From: Folioceros fuciformis
Taxonomy: Eukaryota; Anthocerotophyta; Anthocerotopsida; Anthocerotales
Length of the DNA stretch: 64,000 bases
Assembly (NCBI GenBank): GCA_049999805.1
Contig: JBNGIO010005634.1
Coordinates: forward strand, 1-64,000
Direction of reading: 5' to 3'
Both the position numbers and the translations under genes were made by a program. Of the stretch, positions 35,220-45,560 are shown piece after piece. Every line of letters starts with the position of its first letter. Position 1 is the stretch's first letter. The notes under the pieces were generated by a model that did no database searches, was not told the origin of the DNA, and was given only the letters and a program-made list of their open reading frames with translations.

Positions 35220-35721
35220 AAGGCTATTGTGGAAGAACGTTTGAAATGCCTACCTCATTGTATTGCAGCATATGAACGGTAGTAGAAATACTAGCTTGTA
35301 AATTCAAAAGCAAAGAATGTGAAGTAGCTTCTAACGCCATATACAACATGATGCCCATTAGAAAAACACACCACAAGTTTTGTTCATGGCGATCCATGAT
35401 AAACCCTAAGTGAAGCCCTCCACTCAAAATCCCAGCTCCAACCTCCAAGCTGCACACCTATGAGAAAAAGAAGCAAATGAAACGCCTTTGGCCGCATAAG
35501 CTAGAGCCTTATGTATACCCCTATGGGTAAAATGGTGGGTCCATGTGAAAGAGTGTGGGACCACATGTGAAAAAATATACCGGTCTTGTGAAACGAGGAA
35601 CGAGGTAAACCCCCACCGTGGCCATGCCAAGGGTGGTATGCATTGCCCACCGTGGCGGTGACACGCGCCACATGTCACTGACATGCGCTAAAAATGTATC
35701 GGGCTTATGAAACGGGCCTTA

Positions 35722-36182
35722 GTTTCTTTCGTACTCCTCATGATGTATACGGAATATACAGCAAGCATATATATGAAAATATATTTGTATATACCCATGG
35801 AGTCCTTGTACGTATGCATCTTCATTCAAAACCAAAAGCACGGGTCGAGAGTCTTTGTTCACTTCAAACCCAAAAGCATGGGTCGAGAGTCACCGCTCAC
35901 TTCAAACCCAAAAGCATGGGTCGAGAGTCACCGCTCACTTCAAACCCAAAAGCACGGGTCGAGAGTCTCAGTTCACTGCAAACGCCTATTGCATACGAAG
36001 AGAGACAAATGCGATGAAATTGCAGTGCCTTGTGTCCTTCTCAACTTCGAATTGCGATGTCGTTGACCACATAAGTAAACCGAAATTTCCGGTTTCAAGC
36101 ATATTGGAAGGATAATGCTATTACTGGAAACACCAAATAAGAACGGCAAGTACAACATGCTTTTACAAAAGCAAACACAATT
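35722..36182. repeat. 38-bp tandem repeat and flank
   Basis: About four copies of a 38-bp unit (TTCAAACCCAAAAGCA plus GGGTCGAGAGTCACCGCTCAC) at 35824-35975. The rest to 36182 shows nothing coding. Confidence 0.8.
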
Positions 36183-36575
36183 CTAGATGTAGACTGCTTT
36201 GTCTTTGTTTGAAATTGTGGTGTAGGCTATTGCGTCTTGCGTCTTTAACCACTCCAACCTCCGACTTCTTAATCGCTTCTTGGTCAAAGAAGCTCTTGGC
36301 AATGCTTTCAAGTGACTATGATATGCCTCTTTATTTGAATTACAATTTTGTCTAGAATGTGGCACAGTTTGCACCGCTACCAACCACATGTCAATTATAG
36401 GATCCTATTGCTTTCGAAAATAATTCATGAATGTCAGTGCAATGGCCTGAAACTCCATGTACAAATAGGTTACAGCAGCTCGTCCTTCTTGTATGCTGCT
36501 ATTAGCATACATAATATTTGAGAAAGCCTTATACATTCGTTTCCTCCCTTTTGCATCACGTACCTTTTGCAAAAG
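36183..36575 (-). pseudogene. Mutator-like transposase, C-terminal third (fragment)
   Basis: On the minus strand, a frame with one internal stop reads KAFSNIMYANSSIQEGRAA, then MWLVAVQTVPHSRQN, NSNKEAYHSHLK and RLRSRRLEWL. This is the layout of the region after the DDE core in the large MULE/SWIM-type transposase proteins of plants (the RQNTN-A-ESYH-LK motif). It joins at about 36575 directly to the methyltransferase-like half described next. Family recognition is by motif memory only. Confidence 0.55.
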
Positions 36576-37350
36576 ATGTCTGTGCCATGCATACTACTCG
36601 GAAGGCCTGACTGTCTGTAACTTTGAAAAAGCCTTCCATAATTTTTTCGAGGTCTTCTGATGAGAGCTCGTTGTCCCATGCTTCACTATAGTTTCCCCAG
36701 GGCAGATCAAGGATGAGCAATTTGTATAAGCGATTGCTCAAATACCCAGCCATTTCTTGCAAATCACCAATAATCACCTAATACTCCACTTTTTGCTTAC
36801 TACTCGGCACTTAGAATGTGGATACTTTTTCATCGTTGTCTTCCTCCGCAAGTTCGCGTTGCAGGTCTTCGACTCATTTCTAGTTCCTTGCTGCATTTAT
36901 ATGCTCTTTGAAGCTATCGGGGATAATTTTTTCTTTGTACTCCTAAATTTTTCTTTGTACTTAGTGTATACAAACAAACAAACAAACTGGTCAAACCACA
37001 ATGGTTATGGCAACTAGCGCAAACTTGTGTGCACCAGGGGTGGAGATCAACAAGTTGAAGATAGCATTTCTTACAATGTGATAAAAAAGCTGGCTAAATT
37101 TGGTGATATCCTCTGGTGTCAAATGCTTGGGGTACTCTTCCTCCACTTTTGCAAATGAGGCGCATTGCAACCCAAAAAAAAAGTGGTTTGAATAATATTT
37201 AACTTCTTCGCTTTTATTATCCAAGTTTTCATCCCGCTGATCATGAGTTCACCTTGGATGACTTTCTCCAAAGCCGACATCATGATACAATCCCCTGCTT
37301 CTCCAGGTGGCATGCCGTGGAAAACTCTCCATGCAGTCGCATGCATAGGT
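36576..37350 (-). pseudogene. putative DNA amino-methyltransferase, N-terminal half (inverted, stops)
   Basis: Minus-strand pieces in order: ATAWRVFHGMPPGEAGDC, then FFGLQCASFAKVEEEYPKHL, an acidic coiled stretch (ELAEEDNDEKV), then LYKLLILDLPWGNYSEAW and FRVVCMAQTSFAK. LLILDLPWG fits motif IV (D/S-P-P-Y/W) of N6-adenine or N4-cytosine DNA methyltransferases, with Leu in the second position. Several in-frame stops and a shift near 37230 make it a pseudogene. It ends where the beta-class target-recognition part should begin. Its matching C-terminal half is found at 37640-38159 on the other strand. Confidence 0.5.
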
Positions 37351-37360
37351 CTAATGATGA

Positions 37361-37637
37361 GAAAATGAAGAGAATCTCTTCATTTTGGATAAACAACTTT
37401 TTTCTATCTTAGTTTTTGATGATTATTTCAATGGAATTCTCATTGCTAGGGTACTCACAGACTCAGACTCGGGAGCTAGTGAAGTGGTTAATTACATGCA
37501 CTTCAAATCCACATGTTATCGAAGCATCCTACGTGGACTCCTTCCTCCTTTCTTGTTGATGATTGCCGAGCTGAAATAAATGCTATTCGAATAGCCTTTG
37601 CCGAGAGTATGCCCGTGTATTTATGTTTGTGGCATGT
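37361..37637 (+). pseudogene. Mutator-like transposase, middle fragment (DDE core)
   Basis: Plus-strand pieces LFSILVFDDYFNG and ASEVVNYMHF, then in a shifted frame SSFLVDDCRAEINAIRIAFA and PVYLCLWHV ending at a TGA. These correspond to the MULE catalytic core after the first aspartate, including the second acidic site (FLVDD) and the C-x-W-H motif. The fragment is head-to-head with the methyltransferase N-half and runs straight into the methyltransferase C-half. Confidence 0.6.
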
Positions 37638-37639
37638 TT

Positions 37640-38159
37640 GATCCTTACCAAAAGCCACTTGGATTGATGGTACTCCTATTCGGGCTCTTTAGCGACATAG
37701 GGGAGTGGGTGATAGATGGGTGTTCTGGTAGCAGTAGCGGAGTCTTGGCCACACTATTGGAAGGTCACAATTGTATCGCCATCAACATGGAACAGCGGCA
37801 TACAATCTTTATCGAACAGAGAATAACTGGACATGAAGTGTTTTCATCGGACAAAGAAGAGTTGATGACAAAGCCGCATAGTCAGGGGCACTCATTATTC
37901 TTTGCCCGTGAGGTTACAAGTGGGAGTTCTGTTAGACAACGAGCTCAAACACTGCAAATGGTGCATGGGAACACTGCACATTTGGATCTCTTAATCTCAA
38001 GGCCACGCAAAGAAGAAGACTAAGGGGAAAGGCAAGGAGAGAGCAAACACGGAAGCGGAGGAGAGCGCAAAGGAACTTGAGCAACATCCCAGTGTTGAGC
38101 AATGGGAGCCTGATCATTTTGAGACATTCTCGAACACAGCTTCACCGGTAAGAAATGCA
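37640..38159 (+). pseudogene. putative DNA amino-methyltransferase, C-terminal half
   Basis: The frame reads DPYQKPLGLMVLLFGLFS, then GEWVIDGCSGSSSGVLAT and LLEGHNCIAINMEQRHTIF. This is motif X (QKP) followed by motif I (D-x-x-x-G-S-G, the AdoMet site), the order found at the C-terminus of beta-class methyltransferases; the third small residue is Ser (SGSSSG). A Lys/Glu-rich tail follows after a frameshift near 37990 and continues to the copia insertion point. The tail resumes beyond the element at 43596 and ends with a TAA at about 43670. Confidence 0.55.
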
Positions 38160-38332
38160 TGTTAATGTATGTATCTAACCCTAGTGTAGATACAGGTCCA
38201 GGTCGTAGGTTAGACTAACAACTCTAGCGGTTAGTAACCGCTCGTCGCATGCTCATGTCACCGGCGTGTACTACATTCTTAATGCTAATCCTCCTACGCC
38301 TACCGGCCTTCCGCGCGTGCTGATACATGTCA
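38160..38332 (+). repeat. 5' LTR of the copia element
   Basis: 173 bp, TG...CA termini, followed at once by the primer-binding site. Confidence 0.95.
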
Positions 38333-38927
38333 TGGTATCAGAGCTACAATCATCTCGATTCCCGGTCTGATTTAATCAATCACGATTATGCAACATGGCG
38401 CTGGAATTCTCTCCAACCCCTGGTGAATTTTTCCAGTCACGTTGTGTTGTGCTTGCATCTCGGACCTGGTTCCACGCAATGGCCACTTTTCTAGTGGCAG
38501 GCTTGCACGGCGCCTTTTCTTCGCCAACCTGAGCGTTGCTACCTCGGTTGTGCTGCTGTTACAAATGCATCTGGGGATTCATCTCTGGAGAATGTCGACG
38601 GCAGCAAGCGAGGGTTGGTGACAATGCCTGGTTTGCAAAAACAATAGCGCCTAGCAAGGAGAGCCAGTATCCAGCAAGCACTGCGAGACTGGGAACGCAG
38701 GCAGGAGGAGGCTTACATGTGTCCTCTTGCACCCACGCGATGGCAACAGGTTTGGGTACAAATATGCATCATTTGTGAACTAATGGCCACGAACATTGTA
38801 CAAGGTTATCCAGCCCTCGATGGATATGACTGGGGTAAGATAGATGTGTTGGATTTACTTTGAACGCCATCCTGCTCCCTGAAGGCAGAGTGGTTGAGCC
38901 TGAAGTCCTAAGGGGCAGTCGAAGATC

Positions 38928-40675
38928 ATGGCCCAGCAGCAGACTCCTCAACTCCATGCAATCAATATACCAAAGGAGGACAAGTTCGATGGTACTAATT
39001 ATCATGTATGGCAGAAAAGTATGGAGGAGATTCTCAAATCGAGAAAACTTTGGGCACATGTTTACGGTGTGGGTACACCTCCCGTACCCACACCCAAGCC
39101 AGGTGCTGGAGCCACACCAGAACAAGTAGCTAGTTGGGAGGAAGCTGACCAGTTGGCACGCACCTTACTGCACTTCAGCGTCAAGAGTAGCCATACTGGA
39201 GTATTCCAAGGCGCTGAAGAGAATGCAGCCGCCTGGTGGAAACAGATTAAAGCATTGTACGATTCGAGGGATCTCATGCTGCAAACCTTTGTACTCAAGC
39301 AGTTCATGGGTCTGAAAATGAAGGAGTCAGACTCTGTTGATCAGCATGTCCTCGAGTTTCGTAACTCTCGAGCACGAGTGGCATCTGTAGGCTTTAACAT
39401 TGAGGAGGAGCTCCTGGCTGTCATTCTCCTCACCACATTGCCCGAGACTTGGTCAAGTGTGGTTCAGGGCCTGCAAGGAATTCAAGCCATCTCAGTAAAT
39501 CGGGTGATAGCAGCCATGCTTACAGAAGAATCTCGAAGGAAGATTGCAAGTTCGTCTCTCTCAGGAGGAGAAGACAAGGCCCTATGGACGGGCAGACCTG
39601 GAAGAGGTCGAGGACGTGGACGTCCCTTTGTAAGAGGCAGGGGCAGAGGCCGAAGCATGCCCCCTAGGTCTCCAGGTTTTGGCAGCAGCAAAGGCAAGCC
39701 ACCATGTGGGTTCTGCGGGATGACCAACCATACTTAGGAAGTGTGTCGAAAGAGGCTGGCTGGAGAAGGTGGACACTCGGGGCACCTAGCTGTGACCATG
39801 CACAAGTACAGTCGAGCTTTCTGTACTAGTGTCATTTCCGACACTAAAGTGACCTCACCTCGAGATCACATGTGCAACGTGGCCACCTGTTTTGCAAGTC
39901 AACTTGACCACACATGGTACATTGACCGCGGAGCCTCGCAGCATATGACTCCTCATGCTGCATACTTTACTGAATTGACTGAGTGTGAGACTGCCAAGTT
40001 TGTGTGTTTGGGAGATAACTCACATCATGCCATTGTAGGCCAGGGCACCATTCGGCTAGACTTGAAGCATGACCAACACTTGGAAATACCTAATGTCCTC
40101 TATGTGCCAGGACTTGCCAAGAATCTTGTTTCAGTTCGCAAAATCGACGAGTCGGGCTGCTTTGTGTGCTTTGGAGGCAGCAAGTGCGTAGTAGAAACCA
40201 AGGAAGGCACCCTCTTGGCCACTGGCCACCTACAGGAAGACGATCTCTATCACCTCGACCTTCAGGATGCAAAGGCATACTCAGCAGGAGGCAGCTCACA
40301 TTACGCCAAACCATCACTTACGTATCTGTGGCATCTTCATCTAGGTCACGTTAACTTTCGCAAGCTCGTCACCATGTGCAAGACAAACTGGTGGATGGCA
40401 TTACTTTGGATAGTTTGCAAGACTTTGGAGTCTGTGCGGCGTGTGTTTTGGGCAAACACAAGCGGTCACCTTTTCCTGTTGACACGGCCACCCGAGCAAT
40501 GGAGCTTTTAGGCCTTGTGCTTAGCGATGTCTGTGGCAAACTTCCAGTTTCTTTAGGAGGGCATGAATACTTTACCACATTCATTGATGACCTCTCCCGA
40601 TTTTGCGTGGTTTACTTCCTAAAGCACAAGTCCAAGACCTTCACATGTTTTGTTGAGTACAAGGCCTAGGCTGAG
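38928..40675 (+). pseudogene. copia gag and 5' pol (broken)
   Basis: The gag frame opens at an ATG at 38928 (KFDGTNYHVWQKSMEEIL) and has a Gly/Arg-rich stretch before a CCHC zinc knuckle. A TAG at 39735 interrupts the knuckle. The following frame has the protease region with D-R-G in place of D-S/T-G at 39920-39930 and the GAG-pre-integrase histidines (LWHLHLGH). A frameshift at about 40370 and a TAG at 40667 break the integrase region. Confidence 0.9.
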
Positions 40676-40693
40676 ACACAGACTGGACATCGT

Positions 40694-43264
40694 TTGAAAG
40701 TGTTGAGGTCTGATAATGGCGGGGAGTACATCTCTCGTGAGTTTGATGCCTTTTGCAAGGAGCCTGGAATCGGCAGGCAACTGACCAATCCCTACACCCC
40801 GCAACAAAATGGGGTTTCTGAAAACAAGAACCGGTCTTTAGAGACATCAGCCACAAGCATGCTGCAGTATGCAAATTTGCCTAAAGCCTACTGGGCAGAA
40901 GCCGTGGCTTATGCAGCTTATATTCAGAACAGAATAGCACACAAGGCAGTGAAGGGCAAAACTCCTTACGAACTCTGGACAGGCAGGAAGCCAAACCTCT
41001 CCCATTTACGTGTGTTTGGCTCATCCGTGTATACACAGATACACAAGGACCTGCGCAGAAAATTCGAGCCTAAGTCTAATCATTGCATCTTCATCGGCTT
41101 TACTGAAGGCATAAAAGGCTTCAAAGTGCTCAATAGACGAACCCGAGCCGTCACTCACTCTCGGGACGTGGTGTTTGTCGAAGGTGTGGAGTCTCAACAG
41201 CCAGTGGGAGCACCCTTGCCTACGTCTTCTAGCTCGGATGACGATTCTGCACATGAAGAGGAGGAGGAGCTGATGGTTGGAAACATACCAGTACCTCTTC
41301 CTGCAGCACCGGTAGCACCTGTGGTACCTGCTGGACCAACAGTACCGCAGTCACCACAAATGCATACACCATTAAGGACACCTGGACGCATTGTCAGTAG
41401 TAGAAACCCACATGACATACCTTCGGCCGAGTCATTGCATTTTGAAGAGGCGGAGACAATAATCCCGTCAGCTCCGCCAGTTGGACAGAACAGAAAGAAG
41501 GATAAGCATCCTCATTTCGAGACGAGGCAATCACAGAGGACGCGCAGACTCTCCGACTTCTATGTGCCAGAAGACTTTCGGTACTCAAAATCACATTTGA
41601 CCTACTGCCTAGCTGCCAATACTGTGCTGTATGAACCTCCTACTTATGAAGAAGCACTCCGCTGCCCTGATGCTGAGCACTGGCACAAAGCTATTCAGTC
41701 TGAATTAGCCTCCCTGTACGAGAACCAAACATGGACAATTGCCAGTCTCCCTGCAGATAGGAAGCAAGTGGGCAGTAAGTGGGTTTTCAAAATCAAACTA
41801 AAAGCTGACGGAAGTATTTCGAGGTACAAAGCAAGGCTAGTCGCAAAAGGGTATTCGCAAATACCCGGGGTGGACTATGATGATACATTTAGTCCTGTAG
41901 TTAAGCTAAATACCTTGCGGATGTTTGTTGCCCTTGCTGCGGTCAACAATCTCGAGCTGGAGCAGCTCGACGTCACCACAGCATTCCTGTATGGGAACTT
42001 GCAAGAGGAGATTTATATGCAAATCCCTGCAGGAGTATTAGTACCAGCGAACGTGCCTCGTCCAGTATGCAAGCTTAGGAAGACATTGTATGGGCTTAAG
42101 CAAAGCCCCCGAGCATGGTATGAACGCATTCATACGTACCTGACAGAGCTTGGATATGCAAACTTGCATGCTGATAGCAATGTGTACGTTAAGCAAGAAG
42201 GAGGAGATTTTCTGGCACTCGCCATCTATGTGGATGACATCATAATACTTAGCAATTCCCATAGAATGATTTTCGAGCTTAAGGATCACCTGAGAAGAGC
42301 GTTTAAGATCACTGAGGCTGGTGCACTGGTGTACTGCCTTGGTATGCAGTTACAGCGAAACCGAGGTGCAGGGACTATCTTCCTGCATCAACATTCATAT
42401 GCGCTGCAGATTTTAGTTAGGTACGGCATGCTAGGATGCAAACCCATTGCAACTCCAATTGAGCAGAACGTTAAGTATGTACAACAAGTTGGAGAGATAC
42501 CCTCTGAGGATGCTGAGTATGTCGAACTCTACCCGTCGAAGAATGGGAGCCTGATGCATCTCATGATTGGGAGCAGACCTGACTTAGCATTCACCTCCGG
42601 CTTAGCATCAAGGTTCGTGTCGAACCCCAACAGAACACATGTAGACCTGATGACAAGGATCTACAGATATGTATCTGGAACAGCAGACTGGGGAATTCTC
42701 TACAGTGCAAAAGCGAAAGAAGCCCTGCACCTGACTGCGTACAGTGATGCTAACTGGGGTGGCGACCCAGACAGCCGCAAAAGTATCTCCAGCTATGTGA
42801 TGATCCTGGCTGGAGGTGCAATCTCATGGAGTAGCTGTAAGCAGACCACAATCGCACTCTCCTCTACGGAAGCAGAATACAAAAGCCTGACAGAAGCGTG
42901 CAAGGAAATTACATGGTCAGTGGGAGCGTTGAGGGAGCTTGGCATACCACAGGAGCTTCCAATTGAGCTGCTATGCGACAACCAAAGTGCGATAGCTCTG
43001 TCCTTGAATCCGCGCTTCCACGCCAGGACGAAGCATATCGGCATTGAACATCAATATATCCGAGAAACCATTGCTCAAGGTCTGGTAACGATCTCTTACT
43101 GCCCCACTGAAGCCATGATCGCAGATATTCTCACGAAGGCACTTGGACGCGTCAAGCATTACGAGCATGCAAGCAACATGGGGCTGAGGTCTGCCGGCAA
43201 ACCGTTGAGATGGAGTGTAACTGCTGATCAGAGAGTGCGCCTAGAAGCGAAGACTGAAGTCTGA
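40694..43264 (+). CDS. copia pol: integrase core, reverse transcriptase, RNase H
   Basis: An open frame of 856 codons. It begins inside the integrase core (RSDNGGEY, second catalytic acid; QNGVSENKNR, third) and continues with the copia reverse transcriptase (motif YVDDIIIL) and RNase H (STEAEYKSL, ADILTKAL). Because upstream codons are broken, this 3' part is not expected to be made normally. It is kept here as a CDS only because the frame itself is open. Confidence 0.9.
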   Translation: MKVLRSDNGGEYISREFDAFCKEPGIGRQLTNPYTPQQNGVSENKNRSLETSATSMLQYANLPKAYWAEAVAYAAYIQNRIAHKAVKGKTPYELWTGRKPNLSHLRVFGSSVYTQIHKDLRRKFEPKSNHCIFIGFTEGIKGFKVLNRRTRAVTHSRDVVFVEGVESQQPVGAPLPTSSSSDDDSAHEEEEELMVGNIPVPLPAAPVAPVVPAGPTVPQSPQMHTPLRTPGRIVSSRNPHDIPSAESLHFEEAETIIPSAPPVGQNRKKDKHPHFETRQSQRTRRLSDFYVPEDFRYSKSHLTYCLAANTVLYEPPTYEEALRCPDAEHWHKAIQSELASLYENQTWTIASLPADRKQVGSKWVFKIKLKADGSISRYKARLVAKGYSQIPGVDYDDTFSPVVKLNTLRMFVALAAVNNLELEQLDVTTAFLYGNLQEEIYMQIPAGVLVPANVPRPVCKLRKTLYGLKQSPRAWYERIHTYLTELGYANLHADSNVYVKQEGGDFLALAIYVDDIIILSNSHRMIFELKDHLRRAFKITEAGALVYCLGMQLQRNRGAGTIFLHQHSYALQILVRYGMLGCKPIATPIEQNVKYVQQVGEIPSEDAEYVELYPSKNGSLMHLMIGSRPDLAFTSGLASRFVSNPNRTHVDLMTRIYRYVSGTADWGILYSAKAKEALHLTAYSDANWGGDPDSRKSISSYVMILAGGAISWSSCKQTTIALSSTEAEYKSLTEACKEITWSVGALRELGIPQELPIELLCDNQSAIALSLNPRFHARTKHIGIEHQYIRETIAQGLVTISYCPTEAMIADILTKALGRVKHYEHASNMGLRSAGKPLRWSVTADQRVRLEAKTEV

Positions 43265-43416
43265 AGAGTGTTGACAGTTGTTAGGGCTGACGAGTTTCTT
43301 TCAATAATGTCAAGTTTCTATAGATTAGGTTAGCGCTTCTCAGCTAAAAACTATACAAAACAACTATAAACTATATATATATATAAACATATCCTAACTC
43401 TAGACCTGAGTGGGAG

Positions 43417-43590
43417 TGTTAATCTATGTATCTAACCCTAGTGTAGATACAGGTCCAGGTCGTAGGTTAGACTAAAAACTCTAGCGGTTAGTAACCGCTC
43501 GTCGCGTGCTCATGTCACCGGCGTGTACTACATTCTTAATGCTAATCCTCCTACGCCTACCGGCCTTCCGCGCGTGCTCGATACATGTCA
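43417..43590 (+). repeat. 3' LTR of the copia element
   Basis: 174 bp, 98% like the 5' LTR. Confidence 0.95.
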
Positions 43591-43595
43591 ATGCA

Positions 43596-43670
43596 AACGA
43601 GCTAGAAGAGTCAAATATGGGCAGAGAGAATGAGGAGAGAGAGGATGAAGTTATTGTCCCCATGACGAAA
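43596..43670 (+). pseudogene. C-terminal tail of the methyltransferase-like gene after the copia insertion
   Basis: With one copy of ATGCA counted, the frame that reads KGKGKERANTEAEESAK before the element continues here as NELEESNMGRENEERED and ends at TAA. This supports insertion of the copia element into coding sequence. Confidence 0.5.
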
Positions 43671-44105
43671 CGACCATAATCTCCACAAATTCAAAGTTAG
43701 GATTCACCGATAGGTAGGATGCAAAGTTGCAATCCGCAGAGGCACGGACTTAGGCACCCTAGGAACCTACTGTGCTCTTTTATGTGTGTAAATTTGGTAA
43801 AACCTTAATGGACATTGTGTGCTTGCCATAACGAGATCCTTCTGACAAGAGTTGTTTCGAATACGCGGACGGCATGCAGTTTAGGGTTACTAACACTAGA
43901 TGTGCAATATGACATGTTTTTGGGATGGAAAGGGATGAAATTTGGTAGGTAGGAAAGACTAAATGCGGCTTTCTGGAGGAAGCCAATTTATTTCAGACAC
44001 CATTAGAACACCAAAGTTAACAAGCTTCTATAATGTGACTCTAAACTTAGATATCACATGCCAGGTACTCACTTTCCATTTGTTGGTCCCAAAGGTTGCA
44101 TACAT

Positions 44106-44741
44106 AGACAATACATTATTTGTCCCCCATTTGACAAGCATCTCCTCTTGGAAAGGTGTTTGTATCCCTAAGGAAAACATAGAATGTTCTCCCGAGAAGT
44201 GAAACACAATGTCCTTGTGCATAGCTATCCACAAATGGACATTATCCTCATCACGAGCAGCCAAGGCAAAGAAGTGAGCACATGCTTCTCTTGCAATATT
44301 GTCAACATCCTTTCCAATAAGACAATTATCTCGTGAAGGCGTGAGAGTAGCTAATCTGCTGCCCATGAACTGAATACTCATTATCTCTTCATAGTCTGTA
44401 AGAATTTGGGCTCTTGGCACCTTGAAAAACACCCTGTGCTTCACCCAATTCCGAATATCCTTCGATAAGTGAGGAGACAAGTGAGTTGGGGTCTCACATG
44501 GTTGACCGTGACAAAATTGGCCATTACTATCCACATTGGAGCCCACAAAAACCTTAATCTGAGCAACATCAGGCCACACCAAGAGCTGTCGTACCTCAAA
44601 ATTATATTGGCACCCCCTTTTGATGTTGTCCCCATGTTTCACCTTTAACCGTCTGTTGCCCATGCCAGCCTTTAGTTTGTTGGTGAGCTCTGTAAACACT
44701 TGTGTCCCTGTTAAACGCTTGTTTTCGGGGCCCATATGCAC
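44106..44741 (-). pseudogene. Mutator-like transposase, N-terminal third
   Basis: An uninterrupted minus-strand frame (about 210 codons; first ATG at 44735) contains a zinc-cluster-like part (RGCQYNFEVRQ, SNGQFCHGQPCETPTHLS), KDIRNWVKHRVFFKVP and then FSLGIQTPFQEEML followed by MYATFGTNKWK. In MULE proteins the last block is M-D-A-T-FGTN with the first catalytic aspartate, here Tyr. A good splice donor (GTGAGT) follows FGTNKWK at 44105-44100. The next residues of the family are found only at 37361-37637, on the other side of the copia element. Confidence 0.6.
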
Positions 44742-45060
44742 AAAAATGTTTATACAATCTTACATAATAGCAATGAAGTGTGCATTGGGCACGACAAAAT
44801 AGAGCTGCTCTGTTCATAGGGGTGTGAGGAGTGTGACATTAAATGTGTAAATTTGTTGGAAAGCCTTCCAAGGTTTCCTCCCCTTTCACAAAATCAGTAA
44901 CTCTCTCAAAAGGAATGAAAGAGACTCGCACATTCCTACAACAACTACCATATCTCTACTGCTCATGCATCCATTTGAGTTCTTGTTGTGTGAAGAGGCC
45001 CAACTGACGTTGTGAGAGGGCCTAGATGGTAGGCCAAGGAATTATTTGAGAGGATGCCTC
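44742..45060. other. unannotated interval
   Basis: Nothing recognisable; possibly the 5' part of the decayed Mutator-like element. Confidence 0.35.
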
Positions 45061-45560
45061 ATTAGAACTGTAGAACATAGGAACATGCAATGCAAGTGAA
45101 TGACATGCAAGGGTCAAAGATGAGTGCGAGGACACGGGGAGGGGGAGAATTCATGGATTGTAGTCGCACCTTGAATTCTTTGCCATTCTTAGGAAGTGGA
45201 ATTTGATGCAAAATTCCACTGCAAACAAATCAACTATTATTCAAGTACTTTTCATGGGCACTCTTTCCATCTTCAGCACACACCTGCTCTTTAAATAGCT
45301 CTCATGCCACATTAGAATTGCAAAACACGGGAACATGTAATACAAGTGAATCGCATGCAAGGGTCAAAGATGAGTGTGAGGAAATGTTGGGGGGGAGAAT
45401 TCATGGATTGCAAGTGCACCTTGAACTCTCTGCCATTCTCAGGAAGTAGAATTTCATGCAGAATTCCACGGCAAACAGATCAACACCTATTCAGGTGCTT
45501 TTCATGGGCACACTTTCTATCTTCAATACACACCTGCTCTTTGAATAGCTCTCTAATGAG
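45061..45560. repeat. tandem duplication of about 250 bp
   Basis: 45061-45310 and 45311-45560 align along their length (both start ATTAGAA and contain ATGCAAGGGTCAAAGATGAG, GAGAATTCATGGATTG and CACACCTGCTCTTT.AATAG) with many substitutions. It is an old duplication with no coding content. Confidence 0.85.

Larger units (their letters stand above)
30992..35721. mobile_element. PIF/Harbinger DNA transposon with captured gene fragment
   Basis: Inverted ends: left 30995 GGCCCGTTTCACAAGCC, right end (35718, read inward) GGCCCGTTTCATAAGCC. Each is flanked outside by TTA (30992-30994 and 35719-35721), the target duplication of PIF/Harbinger elements. Inside, in convergent order, are a SANT/Myb-like ORF (+) and a DDE transposase (-), the usual two genes of the family. 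Both are broken, so the copy looks non-autonomous. It also contains a minisatellite, a hairpin and the 3' part of a DEAD-box helicase gene. Caveat: a 100-N gap lies 90 bp inside the left end, so contiguity there depends on the assembly. Confidence 0.82.
38155..43595 (+). mobile_element. Ty1/copia LTR retrotransposon with intact target duplications
   Basis: LTRs at 38160-38332 and 43417-43590 start TGTTAAT and end ATGTCA. They differ by three substitutions and one base insertion, so insertion is recent. Five-base duplications ATGCA flank it (38155-38159, 43591-43595). A primer-binding site TGGTATCAGAGC (initiator tRNA-Met type) follows the 5' LTR at 38333, and a purine tract GAGTGGGAG precedes the 3' LTR. 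Gag and pol lie between in copia order (protease, integrase, reverse transcriptase, RNase H) but carry stops and a frameshift. Confidence 0.96.
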
